From DAHUZL01 sp035533215 (GTDB taxonomy: Bacteria > Chloroflexota > Dormibacteria > Aeolococcales > Bog-877): a stretch of DNA of 64,000 nucleotides. The notes beneath the pieces were generated by a model that was not told where the DNA came from, searched no databases, and saw only the letters and a program-made list of their open reading frames with translations. A program made the position numbers and the translations under genes. This document shows, one piece after another, positions 8,378 through 17,602 of the stretch. The stretch lies in assembly GCA_035533215.1 (NCBI GenBank), contig DATLUG010000029.1:1-64000 (forward strand). The letters are read 5' to 3'. Position 1 is the first letter of the stretch; each line of letters starts with the position of its first letter.

Positions 8378-8645
8378 TCTGGCTCCCCCCGAGCGCAGTG
8401 ACCACGCTTCAGCCCGAGGTTCGACGCCTCCCCACTAGTGGACCGATCATCGGCCCCGCCGGCCGGCGGGGGCCAGAGGGTCACCCCCCAGACCCGGACG
8501 GGTGTCAGCCCCCGAGCGCTCGGGCGGCCGGTCGCATCCGGGCGCCGAACCCCCCCGGTCGGGGTCCAGATGCGGTACCGTTCGACTGCAGACACGGGGG
8601 TGGCGGGCGGCCGCTCCGCCAGGGTGACGGAGGGCGCGCGGACCG

Positions 8646-10055
8646 GTGCATCAGACGTCCGACCTCGGTGATGACGCGCGTTCGGCGATCCTCGCCTGGA
8701 AGCACGACCCGGAGGTGCGGCGCCGGGCGCTTGACGCCGACCGGCTCGCCGTGGTGGAAGGGCTGCGGACGGTCGCGGACGCGGCTGCGGTCCGGCTCCT
8801 CGCCGGCGACGACCAGCGAGGCGTCCTCACCCTGATCGCCGAGAGCCAGGACGCCGACCCGGCGCGGCTCGCCGCGATCGGGCCCTTCGGGCTCGCCGGC
8901 GAGCGGCTTCCGGTGGCGGTCGGACAGTTCCGGCTCGGGGCGGTGGTGGTGATCGGCGCCCGAGTCCCGGCCCGGCTGTGGCGGCCTGCGGGCGAGTCCC
9001 TCCTCCGCCTTGCGCGTCTGGTCCTCCACACCGAGGCCCTGGCCAGCTCGGGCCTGGAGCATGTGGCCGACCTCCAGCGGGCCCGACGGCTCATGACCGC
9101 CGCCGACGATCAGGTGCGTCGCCGTGTGGCCGAGCAGCTCCACGGGCACGTCCAGACCCGGCTCGTGGTCCTGTGGCACCGGCTCGGCGAGGTGCTGGAG
9201 CTCGTCGATCACGAGCCGGCGCGAGCGCGCGCGCTGCTCGCCGACGTGCGCGAGCAGGTCGACGAGCTCCGCGAGCGGGACGTCCGCGAGATGAGCCACC
9301 GGCTCCACCCGATCAGCACCCGGATCGGCCTGGAGCCTGCCCTGCGCTCGGTCGTCGCCGCCTACGCCGGCTGCCTGGCGATCCGGCTCACCTTCGACCC
9401 GCGCGTACGCGCCCTCGACGATCCAGCCTCCCCGGTGGTCCAGGAGCCGATGCGCTTCGCCCTCTATCGGATCGTGGAGGAGGCGCTGGGGAACGTCGCC
9501 CAGCACGCCCACGCGCACACGGTCCAGGTGCGAGTCACCCTGGTGGGCGCCGGACGGCTGGAGCTGGTGGTGGCCGACGACGGGATCGGGCTCGCTGGGG
9601 CCAAACCACGCCCCGGCCTCGGGCTCACCACGATCGCCGACCGCGTCCACGGCCTCCACGGCACCTGGCGGCTGCGGGGAGCGCCGGGCCGCGGGACCAC
9701 CCTGCTCGTGCAGGTTCCGCTGCCGGACACCGCCCGGGTGGCGGAGACGGCGTCCCTAGGCTGGCTGAATTCGATCGACGACGGCCTCGGCGCTGAGGTC
9801 GCGCTTGCTGAGGATGGGCGCGAGCCCGAGGGCGCGGGCCGCGTCCTGGTAGGGAGCGGGGTCGGTGGCGGTCACCAGGACGACGGTGGCTGCGGGCGCG
9901 ACCTCACGGACGCGGCGGGCGGTCACGAGTCCGGTGACATCGCCCATGAAGAGATCGAGGAGGACGATGTCGGGGTGGAGGCTGGCGATGAGCTCCAGCG
10001 CCTCGGCCCCGGTCTTGGCGCCCCCGACCACCGCGAGGCGGCCGTCTCGATCTAG
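8646..10055 (+). CDS. NarL-type sensor histidine kinase (HisKA_3), soluble, with a C-terminal run-on
   Basis: The GTG at 8646 is preceded by GGAGGG. There is no TM segment. Residues about 10-130 form an uncharacterised, possibly GAF-like sensor. His166 lies in RRRVAEQLHGHVQTRLVVL, a HisKA_3-type box. The HATPase part has EEALGNVAQHAHAH, VADDGIGL and GLGLTTIADRVHGLHGTW. Conserved sequence ends near residue 365 (about 9740). The frame stays open for another 300 nt to 10055, antisense to the convergent response regulator, adding about 100 residues without a domain. Either this is a real convergent overlap or an indel near 9745 hides the true stop. It may pair with the regulators at 9756-10139 or 10392-11099. 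Confidence 0.82.
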   Translation: MHQTSDLGDDARSAILAWKHDPEVRRRALDADRLAVVEGLRTVADAAAVRLLAGDDQRGVLTLIAESQDADPARLAAIGPFGLAGERLPVAVGQFRLGAVVVIGARVPARLWRPAGESLLRLARLVLHTEALASSGLEHVADLQRARRLMTAADDQVRRRVAEQLHGHVQTRLVVLWHRLGEVLELVDHEPARARALLADVREQVDELRERDVREMSHRLHPISTRIGLEPALRSVVAAYAGCLAIRLTFDPRVRALDDPASPVVQEPMRFALYRIVEEALGNVAQHAHAHTVQVRVTLVGAGRLELVVADDGIGLAGAKPRPGLGLTTIADRVHGLHGTWRLRGAPGRGTTLLVQVPLPDTARVAETASLGWLNSIDDGLGAEVALAEDGREPEGAGRVLVGSGVGGGHQDDGGCGRDLTDAAGGHESGDIAHEEIEEDDVGVEAGDELQRLGPGLGAPDHREAAVSI

Positions 10056-10139
10056 GAGGCGGCCGGCCAGCTCCAGGAACTCCGGCTCGTCGTCGACGAC
10101 GAGGACCGTTCGCGCTCCACCGGGCGGCGGCACGGGCAT
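9756..10139 (-). CDS. Single-domain response regulator (CheY-like)
   Basis: A 127-residue receiver domain and nothing else. It has acidic VVDDEPE, phospho-acceptor Asp62 in IVLLDLFMGD, a VLVTAT switch region and Lys in LSKRDL. The ATG at 10139 starts just before the receiver; upstream residues of the longer frame are low-complexity. It lacks any DNA-binding domain, so it probably acts by phosphotransfer or protein contact. It converges on the NarL-type kinase and overlaps its open frame by 300 nt. It is downstream of the LuxR-type regulator on the same strand, about 250 nt away. Confidence 0.78.
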   Translation of the reverse strand: MPVPPPGGARTVLVVDDEPEFLELAGRLLDRDGRLAVVGGAKTGAEALELIASLHPDIVLLDLFMGDVTGLVTARRVREVAPAATVVLVTATDPAPYQDAARALGLAPILSKRDLSAEAVVDRIQPA

Positions 10140-10391
10140 CAGCCGGTGCCGACGAGGTCGCAGTCGCCAGCCGCGCGAGGGTGCGCTGGCGCCAGCGCAC
10201 GACCGAAATCGGCGAGTGCTCCTCTGCGCACGTCCCCTCGCTCCCCGTCCACTCCGCAGGGTCGGTGCGGCACCCGCTCCAGCCGCGCTGTCGCCGCCAT
10301 CATGCCCGGCGCGGGCAGGAGTGGCCAGGGTGCTGCCACCCGACCGGCCGGACAGCCGGCTCCGACGACCGGAGCACATCCACGACCACCC

Positions 10392-11099
10392 TCACGACTC
10401 GAGGCGGTGTCCGAGATACGTGAGCACCGCCTGGACGCGAACGTGGAGCGAGCCGTCCGCCCGGTCGATCGCCAGCGCCTGGTAGAGCAGGTTGATCTGG
10501 TTTTCGACGGACTTCTCGGCGAGGCCGAGCTGCTCGGCGATGCCGCTGTTGGTATACCCCTGCGCGATCAGGTCAAGGACCTGGAGCTGGCGGGGGGTGA
10601 GCGTGCCGAGCGGGCCAGAGAGCCGGCTGCTCCGCCGCTTGAGTAGCTGCGGGTCGAGCACCACCAGCCCCGCGGCCGCCCCCTCGATCGCACGGACCAG
10701 CGCGGACACGTCCGCAACCGACCGCTTGAGCAGGTACGACCATCCGGCGAGCTCCTCGGGCCTGACCCCGGAGAGGAGCTCGGCGTCGGCATGATTGGAG
10801 AGGAGGAGCACCCCGACCCGGGGGACCAGCTGCCGCATCTGGACCCCGACACGGATCCCGGTCCAGCCGCCGGCCAGCTCGATGTCGAGGATCGCCACGT
10901 CGGGCCGGACGTGGGGTGCGGCCTCGAGCGCCTCGGGCGCGGTCGCGAAGGCGCCGACGACCCGCAGCCCGGGGCGGTCCAGCGCCCGCACCAGCAGGTC
11001 GCGAAAGAGCGGCTCGTCCTCGAGGACCAGGATCCGGAGCCGCTTGCCGGGCTCGGCTGCCGGCCCCTGGCCAACGGACTCGATCCAATTGTCGGGCAT
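10392..11099 (-). CDS. NarL/LuxR-type response regulator
   Basis: A 235-residue regulator from ATG 11099. The receiver domain (about 20-140) has VLEDEPLF, phospho-acceptor Asp72 (VAILDIEL) and Lys in YLLKRSV. The LuxR helix-turn-helix (about 167-222) reads LTPRQLQVLDLIAQGYTNSG, then EKSVENQINLLYQAL. The same frame is open upstream without a stop into an IS630 transposase remnant, giving a 590-codon frame. The regulator domains are complete from residue 20, so the ATG at 11099 is taken as the start. Cognate kinase is unknown; the soluble kinase at 8646-10055 is the nearest HisKA_3-type candidate. Confidence 0.86.
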   Translation of the reverse strand: MPDNWIESVGQGPAAEPGKRLRILVLEDEPLFRDLLVRALDRPGLRVVGAFATAPEALEAAPHVRPDVAILDIELAGGWTGIRVGVQMRQLVPRVGVLLLSNHADAELLSGVRPEELAGWSYLLKRSVADVSALVRAIEGAAAGLVVLDPQLLKRRSSRLSGPLGTLTPRQLQVLDLIAQGYTNSGIAEQLGLAEKSVENQINLLYQALAIDRADGSLHVRVQAVLTYLGHRLES

Positions 11100-11589
11100 C
11101 CGGGCATTATCGACTCGAAGGCCCCCCGGGGGCGCGACGGAGCCATCGGATGAAGGGGGACAAGTACCCGCGAGGCGCCCGCCCACAGCGCGCGGCTCTC
11201 TCAGCCGGTCCCACGATCGACCCTTCCATCTGGTCCACCCATCGGCTGGATGTCGGTCCTCTCGGCGCTCGTGCGTGGCGTTTCTCCGGAGATGCGGGCT
11301 CCCCCCGGATGCGCAGTCCAAGGTGCGATTGACAAGCGCGCTGCCCAAGAGCGTCGGGCCGACTCCGGTGATCCTCAAACCGGACGGCTGCTGGGAGCGA
11401 GCCCCCTGGCTCTCCGACCGTCTGGCACGACACACGTGCCAGCCCAGCGGACGCCCAGGACGCGCCCCCGTCCCTCGCCGAATCCAGCCCGACGCACCCG
11501 GTCGGCCCGCGCTGACCGACGGGACGCTTCGATCCGCCCCGCGGCCACTTCGATCGCCAGGCGGTGGCCCGGCGATGCATCCGTCTCCG
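11100..11589. other. 490-bp spacer between response regulator and transposase remnant
   Basis: The minus-strand frame is open but encodes low-complexity Arg/Gly/Ser sequence with no transposase similarity. It presumably contains the native upstream region of the response regulator plus debris from the insertion. No promoter motif or terminal inverted repeat was recognised. Confidence 0.45.
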
Positions 11590-12443
11590 GAGCCCCGGAA
11601 GCGCGCATGCGCGTCCAGCCAGGCGCGCACCCGGTCTTCGGAATGGGTGGACGCGTGGTCCAGCACCAGGTGGGGGTCGACAGCGGTGGGCAACTGCCGA
11701 TCCAGCTTGCGCAGGAAGCACAGGAACTCCTGGTGCCGGTGCCACGCCCTGCACTCGCCGAGCACCTCGCCATCCAGGATCTTGAGCGCGGCGAAGAGGT
11801 CGATGGTGCCGTGGTGATGGCGCTTGTCGTCACGGGTCATGGTGCCGGCTTTCCCGCGCTTGAGGGGTAGACCGGGCGGGGTGCGATCGAGGGCCCGAAT
11901 CATGGTCTTCTCGTCGAGGCAGAGAACGGCGGCATTGTCGGGCGGCTTCATGTAGAGACCGACCACGTCGGTGAGCTTCTCGAGGACCTGAAAATCCTTG
12001 GAGACCTTGAAGGTACTCACTCGGTGCGGGTGGAGACGATGGGCTTGCCACACCCGCTGCACGCTGGCCGAGCTCACCCCGACCTGCGCGGACACGGTGC
12101 GGCAGCTCCAGTGGGTCGCCCCGGTAGGCACGGTGTTGAGGGTGAGATAGCCGCTCGTCGCCACCGTGGCCGCGCTGATACTGCGTGGGAGTCCACGGGC
12201 CGGGACGCACCGTGCCGAGGCAGTCGACGGGCTCGGCGGCGACGCGCCGACGCCACTCGATCACCGAGGTTCGGTGACTCCGAGCTCCTTGGCGATGGCG
12301 CTGTTGGAGCGCCCCGCCGCGGCCTGCAAGACGACACGGGAGCGCGTGCTCACGGTCTGGGGAGTGCTGTGGGCGCGAACTCAGGTGGCGAGGGTGCGAC
12401 GTTGCTCGGCAGAGACCGGCAGCGGGCCTGCTGCCGTCCACAT
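11590..12443 (-). pseudogene. IS630-family transposase remnant
   Basis: Translation from ATG 12443 gives the IS630 N-terminal helix-turn-helix (LPVSAEQRRTLAT), then a TGA where the family has Trp. The segment that follows (TPQTVSTRSRVVLQAAAGRS, NSAIAKELGVT) is followed by a frameshift near 12265. After it come TSVIEWRRRVAAEPVDCLG and a long stretch with KVSKDFQVLEKLTDVVGLY, the first catalytic Asp in VLCLDEKTMIRALDR, and the second in HLVLDHASTHSEDRVRAWLD. The third acidic residue and the C-terminus are missing; similarity breaks at about 11590. The element is therefore dead by nonsense, frameshift and 3' truncation. No inverted repeats or target duplication were found. Confidence 0.85.
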
Positions 12444-12498
12444 GCCCGAAGCATGGCAGAAGAGCTCGCCCTTGTCTAGATACTTCCGAGACGTCCCA

Positions 12499-14442
12499 CT
12501 AGGGCGGCGGCGCCAGGAGCGGCTGAGAGTGCCTCCATCGCGGATCGCCTTCGCGGATCAGCCAAGGCGCCGTCACCGGCCGAGTTGGCAATGACAGCAA
12601 CGACTCCAGGACGAAGACGCGACGCAGGAATGCAAAAGGGAACCAGAATATGACCCAGCCCAGTCCAGTCCAGCACCGCTCCCGGATCAAGACCGCGACG
12701 GCCACCAGTAGCATAGGCGACGCAGAGAGAATAAAGAAGACTCCCACGAACCAGATATTACGCAACAGCGTTGGCTCAAACATCGCCAGAAGAGCGCCAT
12801 GGATCAGCAGAATCGGTCGTACAACAGACGTGAAGTTTATCGCCACCATCCGCACCATCGTGAACCAGGTCCGGGGCCCAGCCAGGCCCGCCCGCAACGG
12901 CGAGTGGCGAGCGAATACATGGACGCTTCCTCGACTCCATCGAATTCTCTGCCGGCGGAACTCTGAGAGTGTAAATGGCACGTTGTCGTAGACGATGATT
13001 CCCCGGTCGATCACGGCCCGGTAGCCGAGGCGCCCCAGCTGCATTGTGACATCGGCATCCTCGCCGTTAATGCCAGCCGCCACACCGCCGAATGCGACCA
13101 CCGGGCCTCGCCGAAATGCCGCGAAGCTGCCGGGAATACAGGTGATTCCATCGACAGCCATGAGTCCCAGCCGCGCGAAGCGAAACCCCAATGCAACCTC
13201 GAACAGCCGCATGCGGTGGAAGAACGATCCGTCGCGAGGATAGGGCACTGAAGTGCCCCCGACAGTCCCGATAGTCGGGTCCGCAAACCACTGGGGGAGC
13301 TGGGCAAAGGCCTGCTCGTGGAGCAGGTTGTCTGCGTCGAATCGGATCACGATGTCGGCCTTGGCGTGTCGCAATGCCGCATTGAGGGTCGCCGCCTTGC
13401 CCCGGTGGGGATTCTGCAGGACCGAGCCCTCGGCCGCTCGGAATCGTGCCATGGCGTCTCGCGCTACGGCCACGGTCGCGTCTTCAGAGCCATCATCACT
13501 TACGACGATCCGGACCGGGCCACCGTACCGGGCCGCAGCCCGTTCGAGCGAGTCCAGTACCGGCGCGATTCGCGCCGCCTCGTTGTAGGCGGGCACGATC
13601 ACATCTAGGGGAGGTCGCTCGCCGGTAGCGAGGGGCGGTGGCGGAGAGGAGCCAACCAGCAGGAGCAACCCATAGACCACCAACATCGCCACCGAGCCGG
13701 CGGTCAGGGCCAGCAGCACCGGTGCCAGGGTCACCGTCGCCACCGACTGGGCGGTGAGGGCGAAGCCGATGCCTGCCGCCGCCATGACGGCGGCAATGAT
13801 CAGAACCAAGGTTACCGACTCACGCCACGCCGCTGGGCGCGTCTTGGCGAGGGTCGTGGCGCGGGGGAGATGAAAGGTCGTGAAGATCAGACGCGCCATG
13901 ATGAGCACCCCGCTCGCGATCACGATGAACGTAGACTCCAGCGCGTAGGACCGAATCGGAAGACCGCTGAGGGATCCCAGGTAGAGGACCACGGTGTCGA
14001 TGGCCACGGTCAGAAGCAGGTACAAGGCCGCGTGCCAGAGGACAACGAGCCTCCGCAGCATTCCCGCTCGAAGCGAGAACGCCAGCGCGACGAAGTAGGA
14101 CGCGACCAGCAGCCGCGCGATCGGGTGGAGGCGCTCGACATATGCCTGCACGATCGTCGGGCGCTGGAGGAGTAGCTGGGCCGCGCCATTGACGGCGGCA
14201 CGGTAAACCGACTCCAAGGGCACGCGCCAGACGATCGCAGCCAGCGAGATGAGAACGAGGATCGCGAAGAATGCCGCGGTTCGCGCGGGATGGACCGGGC
14301 GGGGCGCGGGAATGGCAACTTGGGCTAGACCGTCGCCCTCGTCGTCTCCATGCTCCATGAAGAGGGGGCGACAGATCACGACCATCAGGAGCAGCAGGTC
14401 CGCTCCCGCAATCAGGCCACCGATCGGTGAGGATAGACTCAT
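12499..14442 (-). CDS. Processive family 2 glycosyltransferase (polysaccharide synthase, BcsA/PgaC/CslA-like)
   Basis: A 647-residue membrane synthase. Seven or more N-terminal hydrophobic segments (about 8-265) precede a cytosolic GT2 domain (about 278-510). Four further hydrophobic segments follow, about 525-620. Synthase motifs are intact: DDG (316-318), DAD (369-371), GED acid motif (460-462), and QRIRW (498-502), the QxxRW acceptor-binding mark of processive beta-glycan synthases. Substrate cannot be read from the sequence; cellulose-, chitin-, GlcNAc- or hyaluronan-type are all possible. No PilZ domain is visible. The HlyD-type adaptor gene lies just upstream on the same strand, 97 nt apart, suggesting a synthase/export complex. 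Base use of its 3' part is slightly less GC-rich than that of its neighbours. Confidence 0.9.
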   Translation of the reverse strand: MSLSSPIGGLIAGADLLLLMVVICRPLFMEHGDDEGDGLAQVAIPAPRPVHPARTAAFFAILVLISLAAIVWRVPLESVYRAAVNGAAQLLLQRPTIVQAYVERLHPIARLLVASYFVALAFSLRAGMLRRLVVLWHAALYLLLTVAIDTVVLYLGSLSGLPIRSYALESTFIVIASGVLIMARLIFTTFHLPRATTLAKTRPAAWRESVTLVLIIAAVMAAAGIGFALTAQSVATVTLAPVLLALTAGSVAMLVVYGLLLLVGSSPPPPLATGERPPLDVIVPAYNEAARIAPVLDSLERAAARYGGPVRIVVSDDGSEDATVAVARDAMARFRAAEGSVLQNPHRGKAATLNAALRHAKADIVIRFDADNLLHEQAFAQLPQWFADPTIGTVGGTSVPYPRDGSFFHRMRLFEVALGFRFARLGLMAVDGITCIPGSFAAFRRGPVVAFGGVAAGINGEDADVTMQLGRLGYRAVIDRGIIVYDNVPFTLSEFRRQRIRWSRGSVHVFARHSPLRAGLAGPRTWFTMVRMVAINFTSVVRPILLIHGALLAMFEPTLLRNIWFVGVFFILSASPMLLVAVAVLIRERCWTGLGWVIFWFPFAFLRRVFVLESLLSLPTRPVTAPWLIREGDPRWRHSQPLLAPPP

Positions 14443-14539
14443 GGGAAGAGGAGGTGGTGGGTCATCCCCACGATCCAGCTTCGGAGCCGTCCGCGGCGCC
14501 GGTCATCCTCGCCATGGCAGGACATGCTCCGCCCTCAAA

Positions 14540-15490
14540 TCAGCGGCCGATCACCAGGTTGGCCGTCATGCCAGGGAGGAGCCCCGCTCTCGACCGGGCC
14601 AGCACGAACACTGCGTCGTAGTAGGTGGAGCCACCCACCAGTACCGGCGACGGGACGATCCGGCGCAGGTGGGCGACCAGCGGCCGCCCGCCCAGGGGGT
14701 CGATCGTCACCCGCGCTCTCCTGGCGCGCGTGACTCTCGCGATGTCCCCTTCGGGCACCTGCGCAACCACCACCCACGAGCCCAAGCTGTCGATGGTGAG
14801 CAGGGGCGGATTTTGAGGCGACGACGAGCTGATGTTGGAGCTGGGAGCCGGTGGAAAGAACGCCGAACTGGGGCTGGTGGGGACCTGGACGGCGGGGTCG
14901 GCACCTGCGCTCACCCCCTGGCTGCCCACCAGGTCTCCGACCGTACCCCCTACCGCCACCACCAATCCATTGATGGGTGACACCAGGCGCAGGCTGTTCA
15001 GCTGAGACTGCGCAGCCGACAGGGTGGCAAGATCCCGACTGATCTGAGCATGCGCCTCAGCCAGGGTGGCGGGGGTGGCGGGAACGCCGCGGGCCAGTGC
15101 CGACAGCCGCTGCCTGTCTGCCGCCAGCACCGCATGGTCCGAGGCCACGCTCGACACAGCTGCCGTGATGGACTGCTGCGCCAGCACCTCGCCGCGACGG
15201 ACGTTCTGGCCCGGACCAACGAACATCGCCGCCAGTGGCCCCAGATTCGGGAAGTTGAGCACGACACGACTAGCCGGCTCGACAACGGCAGAGAAGACGG
15301 CCCCGCTTGTGAAGTACAGCTGACGCACACTGGCGGCCAGCGCGGCTGCGGCCAGAAGCGCGATCACCGCGCTGCTTATCAATGGTCGCCAGCGGTGCCG
15401 ACGCCGCGCCGGTGGCGGCGGATTAGCGGTGTCGGCCTCGCCGATCGATATCCGCTTGCGGCGCGGCTCACCTATCCTTGTCTCAGTCAT
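14540..15490 (-). CDS. HlyD/membrane-fusion-type adaptor protein
   Basis: A 316-residue protein from ATG 15490; the longer frame upstream is low-complexity. It has a charged cytoplasmic N-terminus and one TM (about 36-57). Then comes a biotinyl-lipoyl-like half (VVEPASRVVLNFPNLGPLAAMFV...GQNVRRGEVLAQ), a short helical hairpin (about 115-175) and the second lipoyl half (RLVSPINGLVVAVGGTVGD). A beta-barrel follows, ending in LLPGMTANLVIGR. This is the membrane-fusion fold. Adaptors fused or adjacent to GT2 synthases (Alg44, HlyD-type) help move polymer across the envelope. It sits between the GT2 gene and the MBL-Rieske gene on the same strand, so co-transcription is likely. No transporter ATPase or RND pump is nearby. 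Confidence 0.82.
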   Translation of the reverse strand: MTETRIGEPRRKRISIGEADTANPPPPARRRHRWRPLISSAVIALLAAAALAASVRQLYFTSGAVFSAVVEPASRVVLNFPNLGPLAAMFVGPGQNVRRGEVLAQQSITAAVSSVASDHAVLAADRQRLSALARGVPATPATLAEAHAQISRDLATLSAAQSQLNSLRLVSPINGLVVAVGGTVGDLVGSQGVSAGADPAVQVPTSPSSAFFPPAPSSNISSSSPQNPPLLTIDSLGSWVVVAQVPEGDIARVTRARRARVTIDPLGGRPLVAHLRRIVPSPVLVGGSTYYDAVFVLARSRAGLLPGMTANLVIGR

Positions 15491-15560
15491 GGAGTGGCCG
15501 CCCGACCGAGCCCGCCACGCGTCACGTCGGCCGCCGCCGGCCGCCACCGGCGCGGCCGAA

Positions 15561-17126
15561 TCACTCCGCTGCCCCACCGGACACCGACGCCCCGTCCCGC
15601 GACTCCACCGGCACTGCCTGAAGGTGGTAGCCCTCCGAGGTCAGGCATCGTCCAGTGGCGAGTTCGAACTGCCAATTGTGCACTCGACAGGTGAGGATGC
15701 CGTCCTCGATCACCCCGAAGCGCGCCAGATCGCCCTTGGCGTGGGGGCACCGCCGCGGCATCCGGAACCCGCCCGCCTCCCAGATTTCCGGCGTCGGCCC
15801 TTGCTCGGAGAGTCGTCCCTCCGCATACTGCAGCCGCTCCCTGGTCAGGCACCGGAAGAATATGAACACGTGTTGGTTGTAGGCTCCCCGGCGGCTCGCG
15901 GTGAACCGGAAGGACAGGAAGAGGTCATTGGTCCAATCCTCTACCCGATCGAGGATGCAGCGCTCGACGAGGGCTCGGGGCACGCGAAAGCGGTACATCC
16001 ACGACTCGCCCGTCCACGGACGGGTCCGGCGCTCGTGAAAGTCGATGGCAATCGCAACCGTGCCCACTTGCAAAAGTACGACGTCATCGATGGCGGCGCA
16101 GATGTGGTCCGCCTCGGCCAGCAAGGGATCGAACAAGCGCTGGAGCTCTGCCAGGACGTCAACCTGACCTTCGCGCCACGAGGCGCGCTCGCGAGCTATG
16201 TCGTCCCGCCGCCGGTCTTGGTAGCGGAGCAGATACGCCCGCTTCTCGGCGAAGATCTCATCCACCTCTGCGCCGCTCAACCGGTGAGTCACCGTGAAGT
16301 CGTCGGCGGTCAGTTCACCAACGCTTCCCGGCAGCATGAGCCGACCCCCGGGACGACCCTGCTCCTCGAGCTGGGCCAGAAACACGTCGGGCCCAGGGAA
16401 CGAGTTGCTGGGGTCGTTGTCGAAGTCGTTCAATTCGAATAGATCAGGATCCAAGAAGCATGCCGGGCCCGCCGATGGAACCACGAACCGCGGGCTCAAG
16501 CCCTCGACGTACCGCTGCGCCCGCGCCAGGCCGCCGGCACGCTTCTTGCGGCCCCAGGCCTCCTTTGCGCGGGGTGGAAAGTCATAGACCATGGGATACC
16601 AAATAGCCCCGGAGTACTGCAGAAAGAGTGCGTCGATGGGCCCTCCGCTCAACAGCGGCTCGAGGTCGATCGGGCGGGCATCATTGAGATTCAGCAGCCG
16701 CACCCGGCCGTCGCTGATCAAGATCGAGGAGTCCCCGATGGCGCCGTCGGATGGCTCCGCCAGCGAGGTGACCATCACCGTCAGCGGACCGAGCTCGTGT
16801 TCGACATTGTGGCGCGTCTTGATGAACTGGGTAAAGCCGAGCGCTCGCATCCGGGTCTCCAGCAGGGGGAGGGGATGCTCCGGGAGGATCACAGGGGTGC
16901 TCTTGTCGACATGGCGTGTCAAGAAGGGTGCGTCAAAGTGATCAAGGTGAAGGTGCGATATGTAGAGATAGGTCGGCCGGCTGAGCAGCGCCGGATCGAT
17001 ATCGGCGTTGCTCGGGAATGGATACCATGAGCCGAAGAAGGCGGGCGAGAACCAGGGATCGCACATGATCGACGCCCCCAGGCTCTCGACCAGCAGTCCA
17101 GCGTGCCCGAGGCTGGTTACGCGCAT
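15561..17126 (-). CDS. Metallo-beta-lactamase-fold / Rieske fusion, CMP-Neu5Ac hydroxylase-like
   Basis: A 521-residue cytosolic protein from ATG 17126. The N-terminal half is a metallo-beta-lactamase-fold hydrolase domain (MRVTSLGHAGLLVES, DPWFSPAFFGSWYPFPSN, with HxHxDH at 58-63). The middle (about 230-430) has no named domain but matches the body of CMAH-like proteins in style. The C-terminus carries a Rieske [2Fe-2S] site: Cys460-x-His462 and Cys480-x2-His483 (CPHAKGDL, LTCRVHNWQF). In vertebrate CMP-Neu5Ac hydroxylase the Rieske domain is N-terminal, so the order here is reversed. It probably oxidises or hydroxylates a sugar nucleotide or lipid-linked glycan. The substrate is unknown. 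It is placed with the GT2/HlyD pair. Confidence 0.78.
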   Translation of the reverse strand: MRVTSLGHAGLLVESLGASIMCDPWFSPAFFGSWYPFPSNADIDPALLSRPTYLYISHLHLDHFDAPFLTRHVDKSTPVILPEHPLPLLETRMRALGFTQFIKTRHNVEHELGPLTVMVTSLAEPSDGAIGDSSILISDGRVRLLNLNDARPIDLEPLLSGGPIDALFLQYSGAIWYPMVYDFPPRAKEAWGRKKRAGGLARAQRYVEGLSPRFVVPSAGPACFLDPDLFELNDFDNDPSNSFPGPDVFLAQLEEQGRPGGRLMLPGSVGELTADDFTVTHRLSGAEVDEIFAEKRAYLLRYQDRRRDDIARERASWREGQVDVLAELQRLFDPLLAEADHICAAIDDVVLLQVGTVAIAIDFHERRTRPWTGESWMYRFRVPRALVERCILDRVEDWTNDLFLSFRFTASRRGAYNQHVFIFFRCLTRERLQYAEGRLSEQGPTPEIWEAGGFRMPRRCPHAKGDLARFGVIEDGILTCRVHNWQFELATGRCLTSEGYHLQAVPVESRDGASVSGGAAE

Positions 17127-17602
17127 GGTGTCCGTCGGGTCCCTCGCCGGCACGCCCACCGCACGGATCGCCAGCCCGGGGGGCCCACGAGTGCACCGCC
17201 CCCAATCTGCCACCGGTCGCCCCCCTCGCTCCCCCGTCGGCGACCCCGACTCCACCAGCACGGTGCGCTCGCAACTGGCCGAGAGTCGGGACGCCGGCGC
17301 AGGTCCCGGGGCGCCTCCGCGGCGGCAACGGCGCGGCCGGGCCGGGCTCGGGCGCCGGGCCGGTGGCCCAGAGGCGCGACCGCGAACAGGTGTCCGCTCT
17401 CATGACGACGGCCGGAGATCCGAGGCCCCTCCCCCGAGCGCTCCCGCCAGATGACGCGAAGGGAGCGGCGGAGTCCGCGGCCGGCAACGCCGGCGAGGCA
17501 CGCTGGCGTCGTCACCCCTCCCCCAGTATGGCTATCCTTGCCACCGAGATCTTGCCGGCGAGGGCGCCAGTGCCCGGGCCCGGCACCAGGGAGGGACAGC
17601 AG
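17127..17602. other. 476-bp divergent intergenic region
   Basis: It lies between the divergent MBL-Rieske and epimerase genes. Overlapping long frames are shadows with Arg/Pro-rich content. It should contain both promoters, but no convincing -35/-10 pair was recognised. A purine-rich AGGGAGGGA at its right end serves as the epimerase Shine-Dalgarno. Confidence 0.5.

Noticed and set aside
8646..10055. Reading the whole kinase frame as a kinase with a functional extra domain
   Set aside because: The last 100 residues lie antisense to a receiver gene and contain no domain pattern. A tail of unknown value or an indel is more likely.
10392..12164. 590-residue transposase-regulator fusion protein
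   Set aside because: The regulator is complete from ATG 11099 and the transposase part is truncated and degenerate. A chance open frame is the simpler view.
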